Below, piece by piece: positions 18,901 through 24,374 of a stretch of 33,215 bases of DNA. Under the pieces are notes generated by a model that worked only from the letters and a program-made list of their open reading frames with translations, did no database searches and had not been told where the DNA came from. This stretch comes from Prevotella sp. (lineage in GTDB: Bacteria > Bacteroidota > Bacteroidia > Bacteroidales > Bacteroidaceae): assembly GCA_017554385.1 (NCBI GenBank), contig JAFZIL010000049.1, forward strand, positions 1-33,215, read 5' to 3'. The number at the start of each line of letters is the position of its first letter. Position 1 is the stretch's first letter. A program made the translations under genes and the position numbers.

Positions 18901-19553
18901 CATTTGCCTATGCAGATCCGCAGGAGGGCGACCAGGTGAAGAGCCAGACCGCGTTCTCTATCTACACCGATAACGAGTGGATTGGTACGCTGACGGCTAT
19001 GGTTCCCGGCGAGGGTTACCTGTACAACTCGATGGCATCGGCTGCCAAGACGTTCAACTACCCGAAGCCCGAAGTGAGCGGTAAGAAGAACGCACCGCGT
19101 AAATCTCCGTTCAAGGTTCTCGATTCACAGTTCTGCGACAACATGACCATGATTGCCGTGGTGATGAATGGCGACGAGATGGTTGAGAATGCTGAGGTGA
19201 GCGTCTATGCCGGTACGGAGCTGCGCGGTCAGTCGACAGCGCCAGTGAAGGACGGTAAGCACTTCCTGACCATCGGTGGCAAGAGTGGCGAAGACGACGT
19301 GCTGACATTCGTGGTCACCGCTGGCGAGAGCACTTACTACCTGAACCAGACCGAACTGTTCCATGCAAATGCAATGATGGGAACGATGGCTCAGCCTTAC
19401 GTGCTGCAGTTAGGCGGAACCACAGGTGTGAACGCCGTTGAATATGCTCCCGTTGACAATTACTACGACCTGCAGGGTCGCAAGGTTGAGAACGCTCACA
19501 TGAGAAAGGGCGTCTACATCAACCAGAACAAGAAGGTTGTTGTCAAGAAATAA
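9948..19553 (+). CDS. Giant multidomain surface protein with LamG and fibronectin III-like modules
   Basis: A 3201-residue exported protein. A long N-terminal region precedes a signal core ending AWA near residue 48; an internal ATG at 9954 is an equally good start. Modules by approximate residue: Fn3-like domains 334-650; LamG/ConA-like domain 683-890 (FTIQMWVKPD...YMDEVRIFNR...GLMAYYPFDEG); carboxypeptidase-regulatory-like beta sandwich 990-1046; a long central region without a recognised domain (1050-2150); LamG 2174-2348 and 2373-2550; a BACON/Ig-like domain 2663-2761 (LPSWLTAS...TFTVDPS); a GWKWFS...GWSWIGY...GEGYLYN domain 2886-3044, shared with the next gene; and a C-terminal signature 3172-3201 (YYDLQGRKVEN...KGVYINQNKKVVVKK). 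The LamG folds point to glycan or host-ligand binding. It likely forms a unit with the small peptide before it and the secreted protein 6 bases after it. Confidence 0.9.
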   Translation: MEMKKQLLSWLRVPIGGRKPERSDGTGTLRSCLMALLMLFAVQGAWAGNDYSPTINKTSDENVSITENALNYAFNIVYWDYNGNNYYWDANACIKVNGETLCTFKDLLKGYFTIGEPYNNSSGSYTEAKHDEFYQKYTGKLIVTRQYTVGNTVVYVSASNPRKRANTSYSMEMTIDVAFERYWVDFTRTIKWEGRWWNRDHTNYTDYNEVLYNCKAPTVSMPTITKSNFTRTGNKKVKFTYPSYSNYSGWSTQTIMYWEDCTNSWLNPSQKAYGTLSQTGEFSVGSNYEPVTLYPRFEYYKNANYWGSGSSGDYVFRFDKNYGKDGSIVIPGQPRPKNVTVSSTNTYNKNVTITWERDAYNSSTATDGKWVIFRKKTGDASTQVKLTGTSPLANTTYSYTDTSGALEYGTQYTYTVCYQPNGWTISSEGDAEGLSNFVRCTLNRDFAFSGETATAADGKITFSWSHNAIADASATNKYTLYVQQSTDDGKNWTNVKTIEITSTSTTSGSYTLDNPDAYQPYKFRAKMTVQGIEVFSAEKTATSTAGSTLTNFTASRGTYNTSVKLAWTVNQKGTNNTYFTLQRRPMGSTSEGAWANIYNTSGTATSYSYDDQTAQPGSFNEYRLKIFDTWNGKLYEGSSLETDGFCLARGVMSGRITYGSGTAVEGARITLNTTNADGEAIKSNRSLYFDGTVNTTTNGGSGLTCETDAADIQNLFGKDFTIQMWVKPDVTKMTANDNYELFDLPAAVGFFITKSSEGYKWSYMVNNSQGSFDKTVDTNKWTHLTWTYSQSAKTLTLYTTQDCINIKDKVVKTSVTIPANKVNAASTFGFGNWSNLGGPAPYAGYMDEVRIFNRCLSEAEILKNCNHTLNGSEEGLMAYYPFDEGMAKQTKAYDFSRQNGVSNEHHMRTGTAARSEQNIVPSEEQLSLMTYTDKNGNYMVRGIPFSGDGTNYIITPSLGIHEFAPTNQSRFVSINSLNFSSIDFEDISSFPVSGTVYYEGTDIPVDSVQFFVDGAICAKDGVPVMTGVDGSYTIDVPIGDHYITASRLHHTFVNGGRYPEDNNNTGLRETFMKEMKGVDFYDNTMTVLAGRVVGGAIERDKQLGFGLSKNNIGQARITLQTTDEKYHVNVTTTKVGTTTNRSYAKATVALNSPSDKVHSTAWRNATSTGDATAARQIVIKTDPATGEYAVLLPPLRYEVVNVEFVNTNPDVHFDYSSSKDEVNVTRLGFETTDTLKTDKSQTFTYLTRFDKIYTAPIDFKVIQEGCPDGAFGLESVTYNDAALDEHTVGNLYTISSIGKVGYPYGAPIFQQGEQYTFNIEACQTYKNYDGGLTNPVVDTVPMDSMEVTASNGLSDEQFVAIRDDVTYNGKSYKAGDLVEMQSSKFYLDAEGKGTYAWTAGFPDLTSPYNHKGFYFTYNNGEQWPAPNTSQPGIILGCVPTGVNFTTAAPDVVEMVLRDPPGTNSSATWEAGTTVTTSHTDFAKAVTDDKLITHLQAGFWQETEAGLGVVVVTRIEAKADLDAGVHSQTETGDEHTVITTTTLDRAISTSAEPEYVGAQGDVFIGRAKNYLFGAARTIGFKEESANNYVLDLDMGITRGVEYGTYFNYTQNYIENTLLPNLEKLRDAQLIYNENPQSVAPVPGKIIFVTNLKPGDYGYGSSNDNKDVWGDNAAKYDAQTGPSYRMIIPRDNQGNALVEGVDSIKLYNNNIKGWHNTLAANEEAKVRAKSNRNTYLDQNISFDSGSTITQSMTQTYAEGTTTTEEYTTTAVLNASVGALFCETGLIVNTENEWGKHEGKSDGKENENHSTVSYSLVENGDDDAISVDVFKSADAFSPIFITRAGQTCCPYEGARYTKYYKPGYKLDEATMQIEQPHILIDNVKNAVKSGVANGSTARFNVTLTNTSEIDEDVFFDVFVPSTGNANAANVGLNGEPVSVKKVSLLVPAGEAVNAVLTVDQIDPSIQDYDSIAVVIASQCQQDPASTWEVIADTAYVSVHYVATSSPVTMQIASTTVNTSNTDETAVIKVGGYDLGFNGFKGVKLQYKYANDAAWTTFKEYHASDIYATQTSEQLPEGGLTYFYDMKGKSDGRYTFRAMSTSTFKSEDYNVFSDEITVIKDMQRPQLLGLANPSDGILSAGEEISVNFNEDIRSGAINELTSFEVIGELNEAQIDHNVGLKMEGSDCTAYTQADVTLGNRSFSVESWVNIAGQGTLFAHGKGSNKFALGADADGHLVATIGEHTYTSVKAMPLNKWAYLMVSYNYDEGASKLSANIATDDQTIGLFGGESVADYSGNGNITLGNQMTGAIQELTLWDSAHTLAEALEYMHITKKPTEPGLIGYWKFDEGNGTVANDVARSRHMTLTAANWYLNNKNKAVTLDGSNALQMDITAISSGDNDDYAFEMWFKGSDTNKGATLFATSVTDGPKMAFDADGMLTLSSKGATTQLSKKNYLDNAWHHVALNVLRGGTASVYVDGTIAKQISAKAVAALQGYALFIGADKQDNTFENYFTGSIDEVRLWHATLNGKTIQSRIHNRLQGNENGLVAYYPFEAKTLDSGNQVVVVNSPLDNALDANGRPSTATVVSSSAADIAYSDDAPALKPAKNATNLDFSYVASERKIVFSLNNTPDLLEGTTVQFTVKNVADVNGNYCLPIVWTAYIRQNQLLWLTDNASVKGEQGSEMSFTAQFENTSGQNATWALLGLPSWLTASETAGTVAATKQKTLTFTVDPSTAIGKYESTIYLYGDNQIYEPFTVSLNVTGETPNWEATPGNSTMTIVGVLNIDGHQSEDTEDMVAAFRGTECVGVAHPKYFSRYDSYMVMLNIYGENKADLTYKAYDASTGTIYPSVEVSDTRANEFVADKTVGTFNTPVTFTPLNEIEQDLSLNRAGWKWFSLYAMPKDAAPDAVFKDALDAITTVTDGDNSSINWIGGPDLDDPATMYKLNAVARYVETIVGTPTDCTDIDITLNSGWSWIGYPCQASNSLKAAFAYADPQEGDQVKSQTAFSIYTDNEWIGTLTAMVPGEGYLYNSMASAAKTFNYPKPEVSGKKNAPRKSPFKVLDSQFCDNMTMIAVVMNGDEMVENAEVSVYAGTELRGQSTAPVKDGKHFLTIGGKSGEDDVLTFVVTAGESTYYLNQTELFHANAMMGTMAQPYVLQLGGTTGVNAVEYAPVDNYYDLQGRKVENAHMRKGVYINQNKKVVVKK

Positions 19554-19559
19554 GACAGC

Positions 19560-20624
19560 ATGCTAAATCGAATCGTCAACAAATCTATTTTACAACTGCT
19601 TCTGGCCTGCCTCGTCTTCGTGGCAGGTCCGAAGCAGGTTTTTGCGTGGGACACTGAGCCTGGTGCCAACGGGAAGTACGACAAGTACTACGACCGTCCG
19701 ACTCACTTTCCTGACTGGACGCAGCCCAGCGACTGGCCAAACGCCGAGTACTATCTGGTGTGTGCCCGCTTCGGTGATAACGGTCCACACATTGAGAACT
19801 ACGAGGTGGCCGTCTACGACCAAAACGGCAAGCTGCGCCACTGCAGCCGCTCCAGAGCGAAGGACAACCATCTATGCACACTCACCATCAAGGGTGAAGA
19901 GGGCGAGGAGTTTCACTGCCAGGTTATCTATGGTGACGACTTCGAGCACCCGACGATTGCCGACGTACCAGAGACCTTCGGTTTCATTTCCAACGACATC
20001 GTGGGCTCAACCACTCCTTTCTGGCTTACGGTGCCAGTACCAGAAAGCATCACCTATCGGCTGACTGCTGGCTGGAACTGGATATCATCAAACCAAGAAG
20101 CGATGGCGAGCATGACGTTCCTTACGGACATCACGGACTTGACAGACCGGTTGGTCAGCCAGACGCAGGAGTTGATCAAAGACCCTGTGTACGGATTGGT
20201 GGGTAACCTGAATAGCGTTGTACCGGGAACAGCCTACAAACTGTACCTGAACGCTGCATGCACCTTCACTTGTGAAGGACAGCCGGCCGACGCATCTATG
20301 GCCATCGACCTGCATAAAGGCTGGAACTGGTTAGGCTACTTGCTCACAGTGGAGTTGCCCATAGCCGATGCTCTCGGGAACATGGAACCTTCGAATGGCG
20401 ATCGTCTTGTAGGCCAGGATGGGTTTGCTGAATACAAGAACGGCACATGGACTGGAAGCCTCGAAAAGATGAGACCAGGCAAGGGTTATATGTACTACTC
20501 GGCGAAGGATGCAGTGTTGGTCTATCCATCGTTATCGTCGGGCAGCAATGCCCGCTCATCGCAAAGACGAACGGTGCATACCGACGATCCATCCCCACCC
20601 AGGGGCAGTATCTCGGTTCGCTGA
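19560..20624 (+). CDS. Secreted protein, duplicate N-terminal module plus GWNW repeat domain, no sorting signature
   Basis: A 354-residue exported protein of unknown function starting 6 bases after the giant gene. A signal peptide spans about residues 1-30. Residues about 13-158 duplicate those of the 406-residue protein. From about 171 to 320 it carries the GWNWIS...KGWNWLGY...NGDRLVGQDGFAEYKNGTW...PGKGYMYY domain, related to residues 2886-3044 of the giant. Unlike the other three large secreted proteins, it has no DLQGR...GLYI signature. It ends in a short basic Ser/Arg/Pro tail, and I saw no such signature in other frames before the terminator. It is therefore a mosaic of pieces found in its neighbours, and may be released rather than anchored, or may have lost its C-terminus. 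Confidence 0.85.
   Translation: MLNRIVNKSILQLLLACLVFVAGPKQVFAWDTEPGANGKYDKYYDRPTHFPDWTQPSDWPNAEYYLVCARFGDNGPHIENYEVAVYDQNGKLRHCSRSRAKDNHLCTLTIKGEEGEEFHCQVIYGDDFEHPTIADVPETFGFISNDIVGSTTPFWLTVPVPESITYRLTAGWNWISSNQEAMASMTFLTDITDLTDRLVSQTQELIKDPVYGLVGNLNSVVPGTAYKLYLNAACTFTCEGQPADASMAIDLHKGWNWLGYLLTVELPIADALGNMEPSNGDRLVGQDGFAEYKNGTWTGSLEKMRPGKGYMYYSAKDAVLVYPSLSSGSNARSSQRRTVHTDDPSPPRGSISVR
19596..20029 (+). repeat. Duplicated 0.43-kb segment, downstream copy
   Basis: Second copy of the segment at 8392-8829, in the same orientation, 11.2 kb away. Recombination between the copies could delete the small peptide and giant genes and fuse the two secreted proteins. Confidence 0.85.
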
Positions 20625-20629
20625 GATAA

Positions 20630-20661
20630 AAAGGGTGCGCCGTATGTGTGGCGCACCCTTT
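20630..20661. terminator. Strong bidirectional terminator hairpin
   Basis: AAAGGGTGCGCC (20630-20641) pairs perfectly with GGCGCACCCTTT (20650-20661) across an 8-base loop. It lies between the convergent surface-protein operon and the acyl-CoA synthetase gene, with A-rich and T-rich edges, so it can end transcription from both sides. Confidence 0.85.
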
Positions 20662-20704
20662 GTCGTATAGTAATGGAGGCTGATTTCAGAGTAGGTAAGG
20701 TCGT

Positions 20705-22366
20705 TTATTCCTTTCCGGCATCTTTCTGTCTGATCTCTACACGGCGTATCTTACCGCTGATGGTCTTCGGCAGTTCGTCGACGAACTCGACGATGCGGGG
20801 GTACTTATAGGGTGCGGTGACCTTCTTCACATGCTGCTGCAGCTCCTTGACAAGGTCATCGCCAGCCTTGTCCTTCCACTCCTTGCCGAGGACGACGGTG
20901 GCTTTGACCACCATGCCACGGATATCGTCGGGTACACCGGTAATGGCACACTCTACGACAGCGGGATGGGTCATCAGCGCCGACTCGACCTCGAACGGAC
21001 CAATGCGGTAACCGGAACTCTTGATGACGTCGTCGATGCGGCCCTCGAACCAGTAGTAGCCGTCCTCGTCGCGCCAAGCCATGTCGCCCGTGTGGTAGAA
21101 GCCGTCGTGCCAGGCCTCGCGCGTCTTCTCTTCGTCGCGGTAGTAGCCCTTGAACAGGCCGATGGGCTTACGGTCACCCACCTTGATTACAATCTCGCCT
21201 TTCTCACCGTCCTCGCACAGCGTGCCGTCGGCACGTACCAGCTGGATGTCATATTGGGCATTGGGGATGCCCATGGAGCCGGGCTTCGGCGTCATCCAGG
21301 GGAAGGTACCCAAGGACATCGTGGTCTCGGTCTGGCCAAAACCTTCCATGATGTTAAGACCAATCAGCTCTTTGAGCTTGTCGAAGACAGAAGGATTGAG
21401 GGCTTCGCCGGCGGTACAGCAGTATTCCAGACTGCTCAGGTCGTACTTCGACAAGTCCTCGCGGATCATGAAACGGTAGATGGTGGGAGGAGCGCAGAAG
21501 CTCGTCACCTTGTATTTCTCCATCTGGCGCAGCAGCGTGTCGGCATTGAACTTCTCATGGTCGAACACGAAGACCGTAGCACCGGCAAACCACTGACCGT
21601 AGAACTTACCCCAGACGGCCTTGCCCCAGCCCGTGTCGGCAACGGTGAGGTGGAGCGAGCCTTCGTGAAGGTTGTGCCAGAAGACACCTGTAGACAGATG
21701 GCCCATGGCGTAAAGGTAGTCGTGAGCCACCATCTTCGGCTCACCGCTGGTGCCAGAAGTAAAATACATCAGCATCGTGTCGTCGTTCTCGTTGACGAAG
21801 GCAGGACGCTGGAACTTCGGAGCGTCTACTATTTCCTTCAGATAGTCGTGGAAACCCTCGGGGATATGATTTCCTATGGCAATGTATTGCTTCACCGTCG
21901 GGCTGCCCTCCTTTGCCAGTTGTATCTGCTCCGTGACGTAGGCATCGTCGACGCAGATAATGGCTTTCACCGAGGCGCGGGTGTTGCGGTAGATGATGTC
22001 CTTCTTCGTCAGCATGTGGGTGGCCGGGATGACGATGGCACCGATCTTACACAGGGCCAGCATGACGACCCACCACTCGTAGCGACGCTTCAGGATGAGC
22101 ATCACGGGGTCGTTCTTGCCGATGCCGAGCGACATCAGATAGGAGGCGGCCTGATCGGTCTGCTCCTTCAGCTCGGCAAACGTGGTGCGGATCTCCTCAC
22201 CTTGGTCGTTGGTCCATAGCAGTGCCAGACCGTCGGGCTTCTCCTCGGCCCAGACATCCATCACGTCGTAGGCGAAGTTGAAGTTCTCAGGGATGATGAA
22301 CTCTAAGTGCTGATTATAGTCCTCGACGCTCGTGAAGGTCGTCTGTTTTAAGAATCTTTCTATCAT
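20705..22366 (-). CDS. Acyl-CoA synthetase (AMP-forming), medium-chain/acetyl type
   Basis: A 553-residue member of the ANL adenylate-forming superfamily. It activates a carboxylic acid with ATP to an acyl-AMP and transfers it to CoA. Core motifs are all present: YFTSGTSGEPK (P-loop-like), GFGQTE, YHTGDMAW, GRIDDVIKSSGYRIGPFEVE and the C-terminal PKTISGKIRR, with the catalytic and usually acetylated lysine at 539. Overall form resembles the ACSM medium-chain group more than classical Acs, which is about 100 residues longer, so the substrate is uncertain. It follows the XRE-cupin gene, separated only by an 8-bp tandem repeat, and probably shares its promoter at 23014. From memory, the same regulator-synthetase pair follows proC in Bacteroides, suggesting a conserved link to amino-acid metabolism. 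Confidence 0.9.
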   Translation of the reverse strand: MIERFLKQTTFTSVEDYNQHLEFIIPENFNFAYDVMDVWAEEKPDGLALLWTNDQGEEIRTTFAELKEQTDQAASYLMSLGIGKNDPVMLILKRRYEWWVVMLALCKIGAIVIPATHMLTKKDIIYRNTRASVKAIICVDDAYVTEQIQLAKEGSPTVKQYIAIGNHIPEGFHDYLKEIVDAPKFQRPAFVNENDDTMLMYFTSGTSGEPKMVAHDYLYAMGHLSTGVFWHNLHEGSLHLTVADTGWGKAVWGKFYGQWFAGATVFVFDHEKFNADTLLRQMEKYKVTSFCAPPTIYRFMIREDLSKYDLSSLEYCCTAGEALNPSVFDKLKELIGLNIMEGFGQTETTMSLGTFPWMTPKPGSMGIPNAQYDIQLVRADGTLCEDGEKGEIVIKVGDRKPIGLFKGYYRDEEKTREAWHDGFYHTGDMAWRDEDGYYWFEGRIDDVIKSSGYRIGPFEVESALMTHPAVVECAITGVPDDIRGMVVKATVVLGKEWKDKAGDDLVKELQQHVKKVTAPYKYPRIVEFVDELPKTISGKIRRVEIRQKDAGKE

Positions 22367-22377
22367 TTTCTTTTTTT

Positions 22378-22433
22378 CGTTATGACGTTATGACGTTATG
22401 ACGGTATTTCGTTATGACGTTATAACGAAATTA
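22378..22433. repeat. 8-bp tandem repeat (CGTTATGA) at the regulator-synthetase junction
   Basis: Seven consecutive 8-bp units: CGTTATGA three times, CGGTATTT, CGTTATGA, CGTTATAA, CGAAATTA. The last unit contains the stop codon of the XRE-cupin gene (22431-22433). The same unit reappears between argC and argD (30771-30825). Confidence 0.9.
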
Positions 22434-22988
22434 TTCAACTGTAAATGCAAGGAACTTAACGGGTTTGTCGCCAACGGCCAGCATGCCGTGCGGCTTCGAG
22501 GAGTCGAAATAGATGCTGTCGCCCTCTTCCAGGATGATCGTCTTGCCACCGATGTAGAGTTCCATCTTGCCTTCGAGTATGAGGTTGAACTCTTGTCCGG
22601 GATGTGAGTTCTTGTAGATGGTGTGGGCATCGGGTTTTGGCTCTACCGTCACGATGAACACATCGGCCTTGTGACCCACGAAGCCACCCACGAGCGACTG
22701 ATACTTGTACGCCTTCGTGCGCTCAATGGACATGCCCTGTCCCTTGCGCACTACGAAGTAGCTCTTCATGTGGGGCGACTCGGCGAAGATGAGCTCCTCT
22801 GTCGAGACTCCGTACTTATGGGCAATCTTCATCAGGTTCGAGATGGTGATGTCCATCTCGCCTTTCTCTATCTTCTCATACTTCTCCGCTTCGATTCCAA
22901 TGGTCTCTGCCATCTCGCTTACGGGAATATCGAGCACGTCGCGCAGTCCACGCAGGCGCTCACCGATTTGTTTTAACTGGTCATCCAT
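22431..22988 (-). CDS. XRE-family regulator with C-terminal cupin domain
   Basis: A 185-residue protein with an N-terminal helix-turn-helix of the Cro/CI type (about residues 7-62) and a C-terminal cupin barrel (about 108-183; HPGQEFNLILEGKMELYIGG...GDSIYFDSSKPHGM). Size and layout equal those of the E. coli PuuR group, which senses a polyamine-pathway metabolite; here the ligand may be an arginine or ornithine derivative or an acyl compound. The start MDDQLK at 22988 is chosen because a TACTTTTG promoter box lies upstream at 23014-23021, inside the longer open frame that begins at 23090. A large inverted repeat (23053-23088) upstream is a candidate operator, so autoregulation is likely. It is probably co-transcribed with the acyl-CoA synthetase gene. 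Confidence 0.88.
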   Translation of the reverse strand: MDDQLKQIGERLRGLRDVLDIPVSEMAETIGIEAEKYEKIEKGEMDITISNLMKIAHKYGVSTEELIFAESPHMKSYFVVRKGQGMSIERTKAYKYQSLVGGFVGHKADVFIVTVEPKPDAHTIYKNSHPGQEFNLILEGKMELYIGGKTIILEEGDSIYFDSSKPHGMLAVGDKPVKFLAFTVE

Positions 22989-23013
22989 GTTGTCGCTTTG
23001 TATAAATTTGCTG

Positions 23014-23021
23014 CAAAAGTA
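23014..23021 (-). promoter_or_regulatory. -7 promoter box for the XRE-cupin gene
   Basis: TACTTTTG on the minus strand fits TAnnTTTG, 26 bases before the ATG at 22988. A conserved -33 box is not obvious; TTTG with a 25-base spacer is the best candidate. Confidence 0.65.
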
Positions 23022-23052
23022 CGAAGATTTTGTGATATACGGGAAACAAAAC

Positions 23053-23088
23053 GGCACAAATTGTGATAAAACGCTCACAATTTGTGCC
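23053..23088. promoter_or_regulatory. Perfect 14-bp inverted repeat, candidate operator or terminator
   Basis: GGCACAAATTGTGA (23053-23066) and TCACAATTTGTGCC (23075-23088) are perfect complements around the 8-base TAAAACGC. Each arm contains a near-palindromic CACAAnTTGTG, with centres 21 bp apart (23060 and 23081), as expected for two dimer sites on one DNA face. A further TTTTGTGA half-site lies at 23028-23035. It sits between the arcA stop codon and the XRE-cupin promoter. It could be the regulator's operator; as RNA it could also end the arcA transcript. Confidence 0.7.
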
Positions 23089-23117
23089 AAATAGTTATTA
23101 TGTGCATATTGTTTCAG

Positions 23118-24374
23118 CTATTCCTCGCGCCAGATGGGCATGGTCATGCAGCGGGCACCGCCACCGGCACGTGGCAGTTCGGAGGCAGGGAAGACGGCCA
23201 CGAACTTCTCGTAGTCGTCCATCATGACCTTGCCGCTGCAGATGTCCTTGGCCTGAAGGACGGCAAAGCCCGCCTTGTCCAAGGCCTCGATGGTATAGGC
23301 ATTGCGGCGGTAGCCCAATACCTTTCCATCGCCGAGGGAGAAGAAGTTTGCTCCGCTGTGCCACTGTTCGCGTAACTGCACCCACGGGTCGTAGCCACCA
23401 CCAAAGATTGGCTCGATGTCCCACTCCAAGTGGCGTAGCCCGGCGAGGATGTTCTTCACCTGACGGTAGCTGATCTTCCCGTTGTGGATGCTGATGAGCG
23501 TAGTGTCCTTGCCTGCGAAGAGTCCCTGTTTGCGTAGCATTGGCTCGAAGGCCATGCACTGGTGCTTACCCAAGAACGTAAAGACCATGTCGAGGTGGAT
23601 GAACGACTCCGGCTCGCGTGGCAGCTCCTGCACAAGAATATTAAAATGATCGCGCTCGCGTGCGAAGGTCTGTGCCAGATACTCAATGCCTTTGGCGTTG
23701 GTGCGTATGCCTTCGCCTACGACGAGCAGGTCGGGCGAGGCGATATGGATGTCACCGCCCTCGGTGCGCGCCTTCGGGGTCCATGTGGCGGCATTCATCG
23801 TCTCTACACCGAAGAAGTGGCGGAAGATGGCCTCGTAGATGAGCGACTCGCGCTCGCGAACCTCGAACGACATGCTGTTGATGAGCACACGGTTGTAGAT
23901 GGTCGACGAGGCGTCGCGCGTGAACAACAGGTTATACAGTGGCTCCAGGAGGTAGCGGTTGTCATTGACGCCCTCCCACTGCGGGTTCTCATAACCCTCA
24001 ATGAGAATGCGGGCCAGCTTTTTCGCATCCATGCCCATCAACTCCTCGGCCAGCCTGTCGTTGGTGTTGCCAGAGAGCTTGATGGGACGGTGGCCGTAGT
24101 TGAACACACTCTCGTTGACCAGGTGCGTCTTGATGTCCTCGTTCTTCAGCAGTTCTCTCAGGATGTCCTCGACGTAATAGACCTTCGCCCACTTCTCGAG
24201 CACGCCGCAGAATCGCCCATACTCGATGTCGACGTTCATGCGGTCGAGGATGTCGCTATACAGCGCATGGGCGCAGTTCATCGGTGTCATGCGCTCAATC
24301 TCTACACCTGGACGGTGCAAGAGTACGGCACGCAGACGGCCAGTCTCCGAGGCAACATAAACTTTCTTTTCCAT
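23118..24374 (-). CDS. arcA: Arginine deiminase
   Basis: A 418-residue enzyme converting L-arginine to L-citrulline and ammonia. It has the full guanidino-modifying set: FTRD (Asp154), EGGDIH (Glu205, Asp208, His210), HLD (His260, Asp262) and the nucleophile Cys409 in RAGGGARCMTMP near the C-terminus. Length is typical of the family. It starts directly after the pruA stop codon with no gap, so both are translated from one mRNA. No arcB (ornithine carbamoyltransferase) or arcC (carbamate kinase) is present in the window. The next step is instead supplied by the citrulline hydrolase gene three genes upstream in the same block, so arginine use here yields ammonia and glutamate rather than ATP from carbamoyl phosphate. 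It is the last gene of the catabolic block. Confidence 0.93.
   Translation of the reverse strand: MEKKVYVASETGRLRAVLLHRPGVEIERMTPMNCAHALYSDILDRMNVDIEYGRFCGVLEKWAKVYYVEDILRELLKNEDIKTHLVNESVFNYGHRPIKLSGNTNDRLAEELMGMDAKKLARILIEGYENPQWEGVNDNRYLLEPLYNLLFTRDASSTIYNRVLINSMSFEVRERESLIYEAIFRHFFGVETMNAATWTPKARTEGGDIHIASPDLLVVGEGIRTNAKGIEYLAQTFARERDHFNILVQELPREPESFIHLDMVFTFLGKHQCMAFEPMLRKQGLFAGKDTTLISIHNGKISYRQVKNILAGLRHLEWDIEPIFGGGYDPWVQLREQWHSGANFFSLGDGKVLGYRRNAYTIEALDKAGFAVLQAKDICSGKVMMDDYEKFVAVFPASELPRAGGGARCMTMPIWREE

Noticed and set aside
20831-22219. Open frame of 462 codons on the plus strand opposite the acyl-CoA synthetase
   Set aside because: The minus strand has all the motifs of an adenylate-forming enzyme; the opposite frame has no recognisable domain.
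22989-23090. Upstream extension of the XRE-cupin gene
   Set aside because: The extension runs through the promoter box and candidate operator; the MDDQLK start fits the family length of 185 residues.
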